From positions 7,364,520-7,428,519 of the forward strand of contig CM024176.1 in the NCBI GenBank assembly GCA_013433145.1: DNA of 64,000 nucleotides, given 5' to 3'. This DNA is from Ascaris suum (Eukaryota; Nematoda; Chromadorea; Rhabditida; Ascarididae). Both the position numbers and the translations under genes were made by a program. How positions within the stretch are numbered: the first letter of the stretch is position 1; each line of letters opens with the position of its first letter. This document shows positions 14,190 to 25,800 of the stretch, piece after piece. Under the pieces are notes generated by a model. That model saw only the letters and a program-made list of their open reading frames with translations. It did not search any database and had not been told where the DNA came from.

Positions 14190-14815
14190 TTGGGTCGTCC
14201 GAAGACATCCCTCAAACGGCTCCACAAATATCCCGAGCTGCTCTGGGCATACGAGAAGACATTTGACGAGATGTTGAAGACGGGGATAATCGAAGAGGTG
14301 AAAAATACAAAGCCTGAAGGCCCAGTGTACTATACGACACACCAGGCGGTTGTTAGGCCAGATAAGGCTACAACGAAAATCAGGATCGTGTATGACGCAT
14401 CCTCGAAAGCGCAGAAAGAAGGGCACTCATTAAACGGCGTGCTGCTCAGAGGACTACTACTGCTAGCAAATCTCGAGGGAGTTTTGCTTCGAGCTGGACT
14501 GGCATCACTGCTCATAACGGCGGACATCGAGAAAGCTTTCCTACACATAGGTCTGCATGACGACCAACGAGACGCGGTATATTTCATTTGGGTGAAAGAC
14601 GTAGCCGCACCAGTTGACTCGGCGAATCTGAGAATGTTCAGATTCACTCGAGTACCTTTCTGCGTGATCTCCTCACTTTCCTACTGAACGTCAGTATTCA
14701 GTACCACTTCAAAAGGAAAGTGGTAGAATTGAGATAGGATATACAGGACAACATCTACGTGGACAATGTGTTCTTGATCGCGCACCAAATACCTATGGCC
14801 ATCGCGAAGTTCTTT
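14190..14815 (+). pseudogene. pol: BEL/Pao reverse transcriptase relic
   Basis: Open frame 14190-14687 carries fingers and palm motifs: KIRIVYDASSK, LNGVLLRGLLLL, ITADIEKAFLHIGLHDDQRD (first catalytic Asp present) and RMFRFTRVPF. The frame then breaks. In a different frame, IYVDNVFLIAH at about 14,753-14,785 corresponds to the catalytic YVDD box, but the second Asp is Asn (YVDN at 14,756-14,767). Both the frameshift and this substitution indicate a dead enzyme. Confidence 0.9.
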
Positions 14816-14820
14816 CTGCC

Positions 14821-15540
14821 TTGATCGAGGAGTCAGAACGAGTGCAGCAAAAGGCAACGTTGCTGGGAATCGCGTGGGACCCTCAGAATGACACGATGTT
14901 CTCCAACACCAAGAAGTGCGACAAATGTCCCACAACCAAACGACAGTTTCTCGCATATACGGCCGAGTTCTACGACCCCTTAAAGCTGTACACACCTGCC
15001 ACGCCCTCATTGAAATTATTCCTCCAAATCTATGGAAGAAGGACTACGACTGGGATCAACCGTTCGACAGCACGGACCGCCAAAGTGCTGCAACTCTACT
15101 GGAACTCTTTCAAGGACAGTCGTTCAAACTGGACCGGAAACTAACAGCTGAGCTGGATAAAGAGCATGCCGAAATCTACATTTTCGTGGACGCCTCTAAA
15201 CCGCGTACTCTACGTGGCGTACCTACGCTCCTATAACGACAACGGTTACGAAATCTCACTGCTGATGTCCAAGAACAGAGTGGCTCCAATACGTGGCATT
15301 GCTATTCCTCGACTTCAACTGATCGGCAGAATTTTGCTGGATTTCGTACAAGGGCAGTTGAAGAAAACCGGACCGATTTTCTTTTGGAGTGAATCGCAGG
15401 CGATCTTGCATTGGATCGCGACGACCACTACCGTGGACCGCTTCGTCGATGATCGACTTGCCGAGATTCGCAAAGCTCTGCACAGTTCCCCTATGTCGAC
15501 AGCGCCAATAATCCCGCAGATTTGGCAAGATGTGGCCTAA
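14821..15540 (+). pseudogene. pol: BEL/Pao RT connection and RNase H relic
   Basis: Frame 14821-15144 contains LLGIAWDPQND, TKRQFLAYTAEFYDPL and similar strings that match the BEL/Pao connection region (L-G-[I/V]-x-W-[D/N] ... S-x-[F/Y]-D-P-[L/I]). Frame 14916-15236 overlaps it and has IYIFVDASK, the first RNase H aspartate. After another shift, frame 15166-15540 has NRVAPIRGIAIPRLQL, where the catalytic Glu of the usual I-P-R-L-E-L is Gln, then IFFWSESQAILHWI, equivalent to L-W-[S/T]-D-S-x-x-x-L-x-W-[I/L] with the Asp replaced by Glu. The domain order is intact but the chain is broken. Confidence 0.88.
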
Positions 15541-16623
15541 CTATCGCAGAACTCGAGCAATGCAGTCAATGTTGGGAAGGACCTTCATTTCTGCAACAGG
15601 AAACCCAGCACTCGCCTGAATGGACAGCTCCGCATAACCCAGTGACGCTAGTGATCATCCCAAATCCACTAGCGGCGAAAGATATCACTGAATGCGGAAG
15701 ATTCAGCTGCCTCAATAAGCTTAAATGTACGCAGTCCGAGTACTTCGACTATCAAGCACATGTTAGGAATTGTCCAAATTCACCTCGAACTAAAGTTATG
15801 GGAGACTGTCGAATTCAAAGGACCTGCAACAGTGTGTGAACTGCAGTGGAAAGAAGTCATCTCGTCCTACAAGAGCAAACTAAGGCAGGAGAGGAATTCA
15901 AATGAAACACCGATGTTGACTTGCGTAAGGATGAACAAAGAGTTGTGAGATGTCGAGAAAGGCTGCAACGGGCAGCGCTACCAGAAGTGACAATTCATCC
16001 CTTTCTTCTCCCCAAATCATCTGCCCTCACCAAACTCATCGTATTGGCTAGACACAAAGAGTCTGGACATACTGGAGTGTATCCACTTGGAAGCAGCAAA
16101 TAACCTTGGGTAGAGCAGTTAGAGCAGTTCCTACATGTCTTGACGATTCGTTGCCAGGAACGGCTGCCCTTCCAGCGTATTGCTGGACAACGCGCCACAG
16201 TTCCAGTTGGTCAAACAAGTCATGCAGAACACCCTCGCTGCACCTATAACGTGGCGATTTATTGCTCCCTTTGGAACATGGCAAAGGAGGGGGGAGGGTA
16301 TATGAACTGCTAGTCGGGCTGACCAAAATTGCGTTCCGCAAATCAGTCGGCAGAAGGCTGTTGGACGAGGTAGCCCAACAGCATTCAAAACCCTCGTAGT
16401 CGAATGCGAGGCTACAGTGAACAGCCGACCAATCATCTATGTGGACTCTGCCATCGAAAAGATTCTAGGGCCAGTCGACTTCCTTCGATCGCAGGCAGTC
16501 GCAGCAGCACGAGAGCCGAGTTCAGAAAATGATAAGGATCCAGCCTATACAGCAGACAGTCGAGGCGCTATGATGCGATCGCGTGTAGCGACGAGCGGTG
16601 ATCTGATCAACTCGAAACGCTGA
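15541..16623 (+). pseudogene. pol: BEL/Pao integrase relic, core partly deleted
   Basis: Opens with GLTIAELEQCSQCWEGPSFL, the conserved tether between RNase H and integrase. Near 15,985-16,090 a His-rich segment (ARHKESGHTGV) matches the HH half of the integrase zinc domain. LDNAPQFQLV (Asp at 16,186-16,188) is the second catalytic Asp box, and YELLVGLTK (about 16,300-16,330) contains the catalytic Glu. Only about 100 bp separate the His segment from the second Asp, too short to hold the CC half and the first Asp, so that part is deleted. Frame 16417-16623 (NSRPIIYVD ... GPVDFLRSQ) is the typical C-terminal BEL integrase segment. Confidence 0.85.
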
Positions 16624-19600
16624 AAAAGATGTTCAATATTCTCTCCATGTTCGGCGAAACTTACTGAGGGGTGAGGACATCTCTAAGCTGTTAGAGAATT
16701 TTCAGAAACCTTCGAGGAGAGATTTTCTTTGTGCAATTCGATAGGCATAAAACGACAAGCTGACTGGTATAAAATGCATATAATTTTTGCCAGTCTCTAA
16801 CTGTCCCTAGTTCGTTTCCCGGATCAACGAGAACGATTGAGGTAAACTTATGGTGCATATTTTAAAAAGCAAATTTGATAGCCTTCTCATAGCGTACGAA
16901 TTGAAACTGTCAATCAGGTGGGCATACAGCAGCACATGTAAACAGTGATGCAGAGAAATCACGGTGCCGTCAGTGATATGCTTTGCGAGTTCAAATTTGG
17001 AGAAGTGCTTAAAACCGCATTATCAACGCACTTTGTTAATCACTTTATTTAAGAGTTTGTAATAAACGAAGCAAAAGTTTTTGGGGATTATATATTTTCT
17101 CTCGAAGTTAATCACATTTTATCAAAGTTGTATATTTTGTGCCGTTTATCGATGCAATATCTGTTTCTCAGCATCACCCATAACGTATTTACACTAATAG
17201 CGTTTTTGCGTTCATCGCATATCATCACCATACGCAGCATATATCTATATCTAGTGAATCATAACAATAAACATAAAGAAACAGCAAATGAAATGATATG
17301 ACGCCAAATAAACTGAAAATGTATACTCGAAATCCAGTACTGCCAATTTCAATTATGTTCTCCAGAGTAATCGTAGTACATTGTCGCCAATGAGCCCTTT
17401 ATCCATTGTTGCACTCAAAGTTTCTCTCTTTTGAGAATATCAGTATGTAATAGTCTAGGAAGTTCGCATTGCTGACTAAGCAGCGATGAAAGTTTAATTC
17501 CTGTTCTACATGAATGGCGATCGGCAACTGTTTCCAACGAAAATACAAAAAAAAAACGTATACACTGATCATATGTGCAAAAAGCATTCCATGTGCGATT
17601 GGCAAATTGCCCTCGTGAAAATTTTTCAGCGTTAGATGTGGAAAAATAGCGCATAGAAAAGCTCGATGAGAAGCAAGAGAAGGGCAATAACATGAGGTGA
17701 GGCGACGATTTTATTTGCGCATTTTAAGCTTTCTTCGATTTCTGCTAATGCGTTTTTTCATGCTGCATAAATGGCGTTTTAAATTCGCATATGGCTTTCT
17801 TGCACAAAAAAAAACTGCACGAAATTTTAAAACAAGCTGTTTGGTTGTCGTGTACATGTAAGAGTGTGTTTGTTAGAAAATATTATTCTTTATGGAGTGT
17901 TAATTGCGGCGATTCGAAAAATATCATGCAGGGTGAACGCTGTCACATAATCTTAAATGCAAAAATAGCGATAGAGAATATTAAGCCGATCAGTTGTATA
18001 AAATATCAACGGAAAAGTCCACTCCAATACAAAATTCGAATGAATGTAGAATAAAATTGACAAGTGGATTTCACGATGCTTTTAAATTGGAACACATACG
18101 GATGATAAATACCAAGAATTCATGGGTGGGAAGCCATTCTATGATGAAAAAGACATCCAACAGATTCTATCGTTCTGACCAGGACCAAAAGTTGAAGCTA
18201 CAAGAAAAGGCAGACAGGCAAACAAATGCACAGAAATGAAATCGCAATAGTGCGTCTGTGCAAAAAATAGCAAAGGTACCTAGAACCGATCCGTGCATTG
18301 CTGCGCTAGTCATTCCGATAAGTGAAATGCTTCGATGAGGATGATGCTCTCATTCCTGTATCTATTCAGGCTGAACCAGTAGGACCGAAACTGTTTTAAC
18401 GTACTCATGCAAAAAGAAAGCTGATTATTACACATATAACTTGGCGCAAAACAGGTGATGGACCACTCTTCGCTAGAGGAAAAGGCTTTACGCAGAGTTG
18501 TAGGCGATGCGAGCATCTGATTGGAAGTATGCAACGAACTATCAGGCAGAAGGGAAATTATTCTCTTTCTTCCTAATCTCTGACACGGTCGAGAAAACAA
18601 TTTTAGTGTAAAGAGCTAAATAGACTGCCCAACTCATTTCTCAACATGCAACTACTTTTTATACTCCACAGGTGGGGGAAACGGGGAAGTCGATTGCTGT
18701 GATGAGACAACGCTTTTTTCATAATTCAGCCAGTCTGATTAATCAGATGCCTCAGAATTTATGAACATGATTGCATGTTTTCAGCGACAGAAAACGATGT
18801 TCTGCATTTCAAACGTGAACCCAAAATCTTCTGCATCCCGCGGACATGTCCTAATCGAAGCTTCTCTAAGAGATATGAGAGGTATGAACGATATGTACCA
18901 AAGCGATAAGCGAATAGCTGCAGCATGGAGCAGAATCATAAAAGAGCGAATGCCGTGGGATGCATGTTTGCGGATAATTTTAAAAAACTGCTTGGTCTAA
19001 ATAATGAAATTGATGATGAACCCTTCACTCTCCATTCTTGATGCCCGTGCTCACATACCAGGTGTTCCCCACTAAAGACGCAAACCTGGAAACGAAAACG
19101 AGCACAGTTGAGAGCGAATTCAATTCAGCTAGACAAATTTGCTGGTCTCATCCGCTAATGGCAACCTCAGAGTTTTTCCTGACGTATGGAACTTTCTTGC
19201 AATAAAGCACTCGTCATATCCGCAAATTCTTTGGGTTGATGATTTTTAATGAAGAGAATATATTTACTGTCTAAAAGACCACATCCACATGACTTCAGAA
19301 AAGTGGGAGATTCCTGTTAAGAACATAGCGACTCGTTCAAACCCGTGGAGAAGTGGGAAATAGTCAGTTTCGCATTCTATGCTCATGCATACAATCGACC
19401 AGTAACATAAGTTGCAACCAAACGGCAAATGATCCGGATAATATCTTCGTAATTACTTGATTCAACCAATCATGAATCCACTACAGAAGATTTGCAGTTA
19501 AAATTTCTATAACTTTATTAGAAGTTGATAGGTTAACGTGAAAAACATTTCCTTACTCGATACAATTTCACTGCTTGTTGCTGGATTTCTTGTATCAGGG

Positions 19601-21984
19601 GGCATGACGAGAACTACCGGACATAATTCTAGTCGTCATCCGACGTATTCTTTATAGAAAGTGATCCAACGTTATACATTTTATCGGAGCAATTAAATAA
19701 CTCTCTCTACCTTCAGTCGATCCCAGGTTGGACCTACGTAGAGACAGAAGGATCCACGCGCACACACATACGTACGCATCGACCGGACATTGCTGTAATG
19801 AGCTTTGCAAATGCCAATTTGCAAAACCTCATTAAAAACAGAAGGCTTATCCATCATCAGAAGGCGCTATTGGATCGAAAACCCACCAGCACCACGAAAA
19901 GTTGAAAAAAAAAGAAAGTAAAGGCGTAAATGCTTTTCAGACATTTCTCTTTTGATGCAGCCTGAAAAATTAGTGCTTAAGTGTGCAGCTGCCGGAAAAA
20001 GAAATTCATGTTGGAGAACTGCAGGACGTGACTGGATACGAAGGCGAAGGTGGTTCGGGAGGGCTGAGAACGAAAACAAATGAAACAATAGGAAATTCGA
20101 AGAGAGCGGTAAAACCGCCTCAAATATAGATTCAAAGTGAGCTAGTTCACTCCACTTGTTGCTGAATTTCAAAACTTCTATCTTCCCTTGAAGTGGAGAG
20201 CAGCATCCGATCAAGAAGATCAGAGGAGCCCAAATGTTTAGCCTAAGAAGCGCTTAAATAATTTCGCACCACACTTCCTGACATAAATATTTTTCAGTTT
20301 TGGAGAAATTTGAAGGTTTACTTGCAGAAAATTTTGCTATTTCTTGGCGCAGACTTGCACTTCTACTGGAAAGAGAAAATTGATACATTGACGGGAAACA
20401 CTGTTGAATTTTTTCCTACTTCCATCAAGTTTTCATCAAAATTTTAAGCGCACTATAAAAATTCCGTTGCGATAGGTCAGTGACGGATGAATTAACTCAT
20501 TGCACATTCGTGGGAAACGGCGGTTATCCGTCGCTTCAAGTTCTCACCTCGTTAGCGCATTTCTTCGCTCATAATCTAGGAGAAGTGAAAAAAATGTTTA
20601 AAAAAAGACTGCAGCACTAGAGAGTGAAGAAAAACCTGAGAGATTAATTAGTCATTGTGACAAATGACAGAAATAAGACGAGTGAGAAAATAGCGCTCGT
20701 TCATTAGGCGAATTGCGTGACGTTCTCATCACGATTTACATGGGATACCTGCACGGAAAGATGACTTTTTTGAAGAGAAAAGTAATGCATCCAATTGAAG
20801 CAAGCACACTTAAATATCCAAGACTGCACGAGATCAATGCGCCATGCAGAACTCACAACTTTGTAATATCGGCCTATAGTAAAGTTTACACGCAATTTAT
20901 TACTCCAATGCGTTTTCTTTACCGCTAGAAATGCGCTGCCTAATGACTAGTAAATAAATGACGCAGTTTTTCGTGCTTGTACATTACTCCATCCTCTCTT
21001 GCACTTACGATGGACCATAGTCTAATGAAACCATCATGTGAATTACTGATTTTCTACTCGTCTTCTGAATTTATCGAATTAATCGTTAAAGTAATATAAA
21101 AATTTCATTTCGTTAACAGAAGAGCAATGCTCCGTTGTCCACATGACCTAGGTCCCTTAGCAGCAGCCTATCCTCCATCACTCTCGATTTTCGAAACACA
21201 GCTTGAAGTTCGAAATTGAGGAATTCTATCCTACTTATGCTTATGCGGCCAAAAGTATGTCACTTTCAAATATAACATTAGCGTCAGTAAAACGAACACA
21301 CTCAAGAATTTGTTCATGTTTGCAGGAGGGAGGTGGCGCTGATGGAGAAGGCTCAGTGAGGTAAACGATCTCTGCTAGCAAAGTTCCGATAGACAGCAGA
21401 GAGAGTACGAACGTTCTGAGACTTGCAAGAGTACATCCCCTTTTTCCATCCCTAACTAAACAAGGAAGAATGTTATCGTCGAAAAGAAACCACTTTGCGT
21501 GCTAGTAATTTCTCCCCACTAAGTTAACAGCGAAGACATCACACGAGGAGGTCTCTTCATTCGAGGTGATATGGCAATACTAAACAATAGTCAAGTATCT
21601 ACTTGAGCTGTCATACATTAAAGTTATGCTACATGGATGTTCCTCAATCGCTTAAGCACCGTACTTAAAAGAAAATCTCATATGAGAAACAGGCAAGAAA
21701 CAAGGGGTACTTGATTGTACACCAAGGGTCGACTGCTCGATCGAATCGACACATTGCGATGGCGCTCGCTGCGGAAGCGAATTCGACTTTGGAGCGGGAT
21801 CCATGTTGGGTTCAGAAAAATGATATCAAGCGATGTTCGTTCAAACAACGTATCCGGTGACAAATGCTTCTTTCTGTGCAAAGAACTTTCGCGCCGGGGA
21901 CACGCAACCTACGGGAGACAAACATACGTGATGCAGACGCGTGCAAATGTACATAAGCTAAGCATATTTAATAGATTCAAGCTT
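16624..21984. other. No recognisable gene
   Basis: Only short open frames, often overlapping on both strands (for example 17,415-17,693 - and 19,867-20,214 -), none with a recognisable motif. I compared the first 300 bp with the sequence upstream of the BEL/Pao relic and saw no matching LTR. Confidence 0.5.
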
Positions 21985-22745
21985 ATACACAAAAACACAC
22001 ACATTTATACGCAAACGCATGCTTACACCCACACAAACACCCACCGTCAAATACATACCCACCCGTATGGAAATAGACGCACACACCCATGCGCTGAATC
22101 ATAACGTTCATGCAAACACACATGCGCGCGCACACATATCTACAAACAGGCAAAGATAGGCAAATATACATACATCCACACTTGAAAATGCAGATACAGA
22201 CACATGTGAACCCGCACAACACACGTCCATACACATATGTACACAAACGCTCAGATAAATATACCCACACATATTTGTATGCCCACAACGTATACATGTA
22301 CACGAAGACATACACGCTTCATCATGTCCACATGCGCGCACATATATCAAACGCACGCATTCCTAGATGGACATCCACAGAGATGTGCATAAACGAGCAA
22401 AAACACATGCTCACACACTTGCGCGCACACACGGATGCAATAGCCACTCACGTTTGCACACTTGCACACGTGCCGTGCCCACATACATATGTATGAACAC
22501 ACGTGCACGCACAGACGTGCACACATGTCCTCATATATGCGCTATAAGGAATGCTTGCGTGGACGCACATGTACATACGTCTACACGCATGCACACATAT
22601 GCACAAAGACACGTACAGAATCTGGGCACAAAAATGCACGCACAGAGTGCACATGTACAGACATACAGACACACATGCAAAACACGCGTAAACACTATGA
22701 ATACATACACACATTCATAGCCACCTACGTACGCGCAGACGCTCA
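21985..22745. repeat. Degenerate CA-rich simple-repeat tract (~750 bp)
   Basis: The + strand consists of alternating purine-pyrimidine (CA/TA/CG) runs such as acacacac, cacatacata and gcgcgcacac, interrupted irregularly and without a fixed longer period. It opens long spurious frames on both strands rich in His/Thr/Tyr or Cys/Val; these are products of the repeat and not genes. Alternating purine-pyrimidine DNA of this kind can adopt Z-DNA. Confidence 0.9.
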
Positions 22746-22810
22746 CATGACCATAACCTCCGTAACCAAAGAGAAACTAGTGCCTGTGGTTCGAAGTCCA
22801 GCAACATCTC

Positions 22811-22848
22811 CTCCTGCGGGAACCACGCTTACGGGAACCCCGCAGGAG
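22811..22848. repeat. Inverted repeat (10-bp perfect stem, 18-nt loop)
   Basis: Arm 22,811-22,820 (ctcctgcggg) is perfectly complementary to arm 22,839-22,848 (cccgcaggag), enclosing an 18-nt loop that itself repeats gggaacc-like bases. The arms are GC-rich in an AT-rich region. A T-loop-like ggttcgaa lies 20 bp upstream but I could not fold a tRNA. Confidence 0.85.
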
Positions 22849-22859
22849 CATAAGGATTG

Positions 22860-25800
22860 TTCATAAATTTCGGATCACGGGGCCGCACCAAGAAAATTAA
22901 CCGCTTCTATGGGGGATTTTCTGGAACCACGTCCTCATGCGAAGTCTCCTCGTGATTCGTTATCTCTGCGAGAGATCTTAAACCCATAGAATTGCGCGAA
23001 TGAGGCACTGCTTTGTTTTGCAAAACTCGGAGGCGCGCTGTAACCCAATTATGGCGAAGTAAAAGAATGTAGGCCGAAGAAAGAGGTTGGGAACGACGGC
23101 AGGGATGATTGCCTCTGAGTATATGGCATCAGTGCCGAAGCTTTAGGCATAAAAAGCACAGGAGAAACCAGGCAAGAAATTCTCATTAACAAAGGTACCA
23201 CTTAAGGCCCCTTAGTCCTCACTCCACAGAGTGTGGTTTATGGTTTTGACAACACTGATGTCAAATCGCAGCATTCAGGCGATGATAATCAGTACTACAC
23301 TGTCAAAAATTCGATGGCCCTGTTCTGCCGGATTCTTCCTGTCACTGCTGTCAAAAACATCGAGATTATTTTCGGCCGTATGCTACGGAAACTTCTCCAT
23401 TGTATATTGTTATTTCATGTAGCTATATATTTCTTAAGAGTAGGCTGTCTTCGTTTTGCAATTGCATCAAATTCTCAAATTGAATTTCGCTAAATCTTAC
23501 AATGCACCAAAAATGATGCTGGCAAACAATGCCTACAAAGTTGAGCTCCAAATTTCTTTTGACCTGGCTGTAAAATACTCTAAAATCGAATGTAGCCTCG
23601 TCGCTGGTCCGCACCTTGATCCCTTCCTCTCCGGCGATGTTTCAGCAGATTTCATTTACGTCCGTGAACTCCCACGTTATTTGTTTCTACGGTGATGGAA
23701 TTCTGCAGTGCAGTGTTTCTGTCGTAATCAAGAGTTCTGTAGTGATGTTCCTCGCAATTAGATCCCACTTTCCCGCTTGCCGATCTTGTGACATCTCCAT
23801 GTTCCGCTCAGCCCCGCCTGTTCTTCCGTTCTCCGACCCTTTCGGAGAAGTTCTATGATCTTTGAGACAGAACGGCAGCTTTATCCACTATGGTGTAGAA
23901 GAACTATTTCTGCTTTTCCTTCACGATACACAAGAATTTCGAAAGAATTGCAACTGAGAAGGACGCTCGAATAACATGTCCTCAATTTTTCGCTAGTCTG
24001 TTGCGAGCTGCAAATGAGGATCACTTGCATTGGGGGAGGGGGGAGGGGGAGGGAATTCTACTACGTCGAAATTGTCATCGTAGTTTGCAAGCGCACCTTT
24101 TTGTCAAAAATGTGCTATAGCATCCATTGCCTGTGGTTATCCTTATGGATTCATCTAAAGAAAGACATCTATACCTCTTGCTATGTTGAAAGGCCAAGAA
24201 AGATGTTCGGAGAAGCCACCTCGGAGTTGACTCCGAAGGTTCATGACTAGTTCAAGAGTGGTCACGGACGGCGAGGTCTTTGGTGAGACAAGCCAAATGG
24301 TATGATGAGCTAAGTACAGATGCTCATGTCAATCCAGTAGAGCTGGAGCGCTTCCCGATTTGTTAAATGCTTTCGCATTTCGTGCTTTGATCGCAGTTCC
24401 TTACTGCTTCATGATATCCGCATTTTTGTATTATGCATAAGGCCTTTTTGTTTTCCAGACCAAACTTTCAGACTGAATTACTCCTCCATCCACCCCTCCC
24501 CATCATTCCCCCAAAAGTTTGCTCAGGTCTAGCCGTTGTGGACAACATCAGTTTCAGAGTCATCGCATTGAAGCTGAGTCTGTTTCCCATGTTTGACGGG
24601 CTTTTCCCGAACGCCATCAAACAACTGCAAATGGTTTTCGGTCGTTTGAGCATCACCGCTGCGTAAGCCTACTTTTAATTTGAGGTTTTTTAAAATCTTT
24701 GACAATAACGCGAAAATTTCTGAGAAAGAGAAAATAGTTTGGTCTCTGGAGACACAGGACATCCACTATCTTCACTATACTTCACGCCCTCAGTATATAC
24801 ATCAGTTTCGGTACTTTTAGTACTAAAGTAAGAATTATTTGTTGGATGTGAATTCAACGAAATAGGGTGTCGATAATAACGAAAATTCATATTTGAAAAG
24901 TAAACACTTTAATGCATATGGATATTGCTTCAAAAAGTCCTTCATTAAAAAAAAAAACAGTTGGAGAACACATAAGGACATTGCGGCAAAAACTAAGAGA
25001 AGGTATTATTCGGTAAATTCATTAGGCCAGTTGGATTGGGCGATAATAAGAAGAATCGTTTATCCAAAACACCAATTTTCGCACAGAATAAAAGAGAGCA
25101 GAGTGGAAGTTTGCTCAGATTCTCACGATGATGAGCCATTCAGTTTTGCGATATTTGAGCATAATCACTCAGTCGCAACGAAATGTCAGATTTTCCATGG
25201 AAAATCTAGAAAGAACTTCCATCGTCCCTTAGAAAGAAGATTGCATCAGTAAGAGAAACAGAAAGCTGCCTTTTTTATTTAGAGATTTTCTTCTTTTAGT
25301 GTTTCATGACACAGCAGTTGTAGATGTAAGGTTCATTTAGGACCAAAAGAACATGATATATACTTTCATTAAGTAAATGAAATACTTCAATAAATCAACT
25401 GCGACAGCCTAAGTAATATATGGAAGATGAATAGAATTGATACAACATAAAATTCTACAACTAATTGCTGTCGCTATCGCCATATTGTTGGAGCAAAAAC
25501 AACGGAGAGATAAAAGAAGATAGAATTTTTAGTGAAAGATGAATTCACTATATGAGGTGAATAGAAGATGCATTGTAGTATTTACAATATACGTTTTCGC
25601 AATTGTGGACTAGTCTTCACTGACATCATTTCGTGATCGGGACGTTGATCGCATTGCTACCGCTACTGTCGCATTGGATGCCTGCAACACATCAAACGAT
25701 GTTTTGCAATCGATGGCATTCACTTCTAAATCTAATGATGATTTTAAATTAAACAAATTTCCCATTTATAATATTTCAACAACAATCAATAGCATTCATC

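Larger units (their letters stand above)
12480..16623 (+). mobile_element. Degenerate BEL/Pao-type LTR retrotransposon (gag-pol relic)
   Basis: Five retroelement modules lie in BEL/Pao order on the + strand: gag with zinc knuckles, aspartic protease, reverse transcriptase, RNase H and integrase. The RT signature KIRIVYDASSKAQKEGHSLN followed by ITADIEKAFL and RFTRVPF is typical of BEL/Pao rather than Gypsy or Copia. The reading frame changes repeatedly and carries in-frame stops, so the copy cannot make a working polyprotein. The element is about 4.1 kb where full-length relatives have roughly 5-6 kb plus LTRs, so internal loss has occurred. I compared about 400 bp on each side by eye and saw no LTR pair or target-site duplication; the borders are therefore approximate. 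Confidence 0.9.

Noticed and set aside
12150..17000. Search for LTRs flanking the BEL/Pao relic
   Set aside because: Visual comparison of roughly 12,150-12,480 with 16,624-17,000 showed no shared stretch long enough to call an LTR; an alignment program would be needed to detect a diverged pair.
22780..22800. T-loop-like ggttcgaa suggesting a tRNA gene
   Set aside because: No A box, acceptor stem or anticodon arm could be placed upstream, and the spacing to the following bases is one base too long for a standard B box.
22110..22866. Long open frames on both strands (up to 134 codons) at 22,110-22,866
   Set aside because: Their protein sequences are low-complexity His/Thr/Tyr or Cys/Val repeats produced by the CA-rich DNA, with frames open on both strands.
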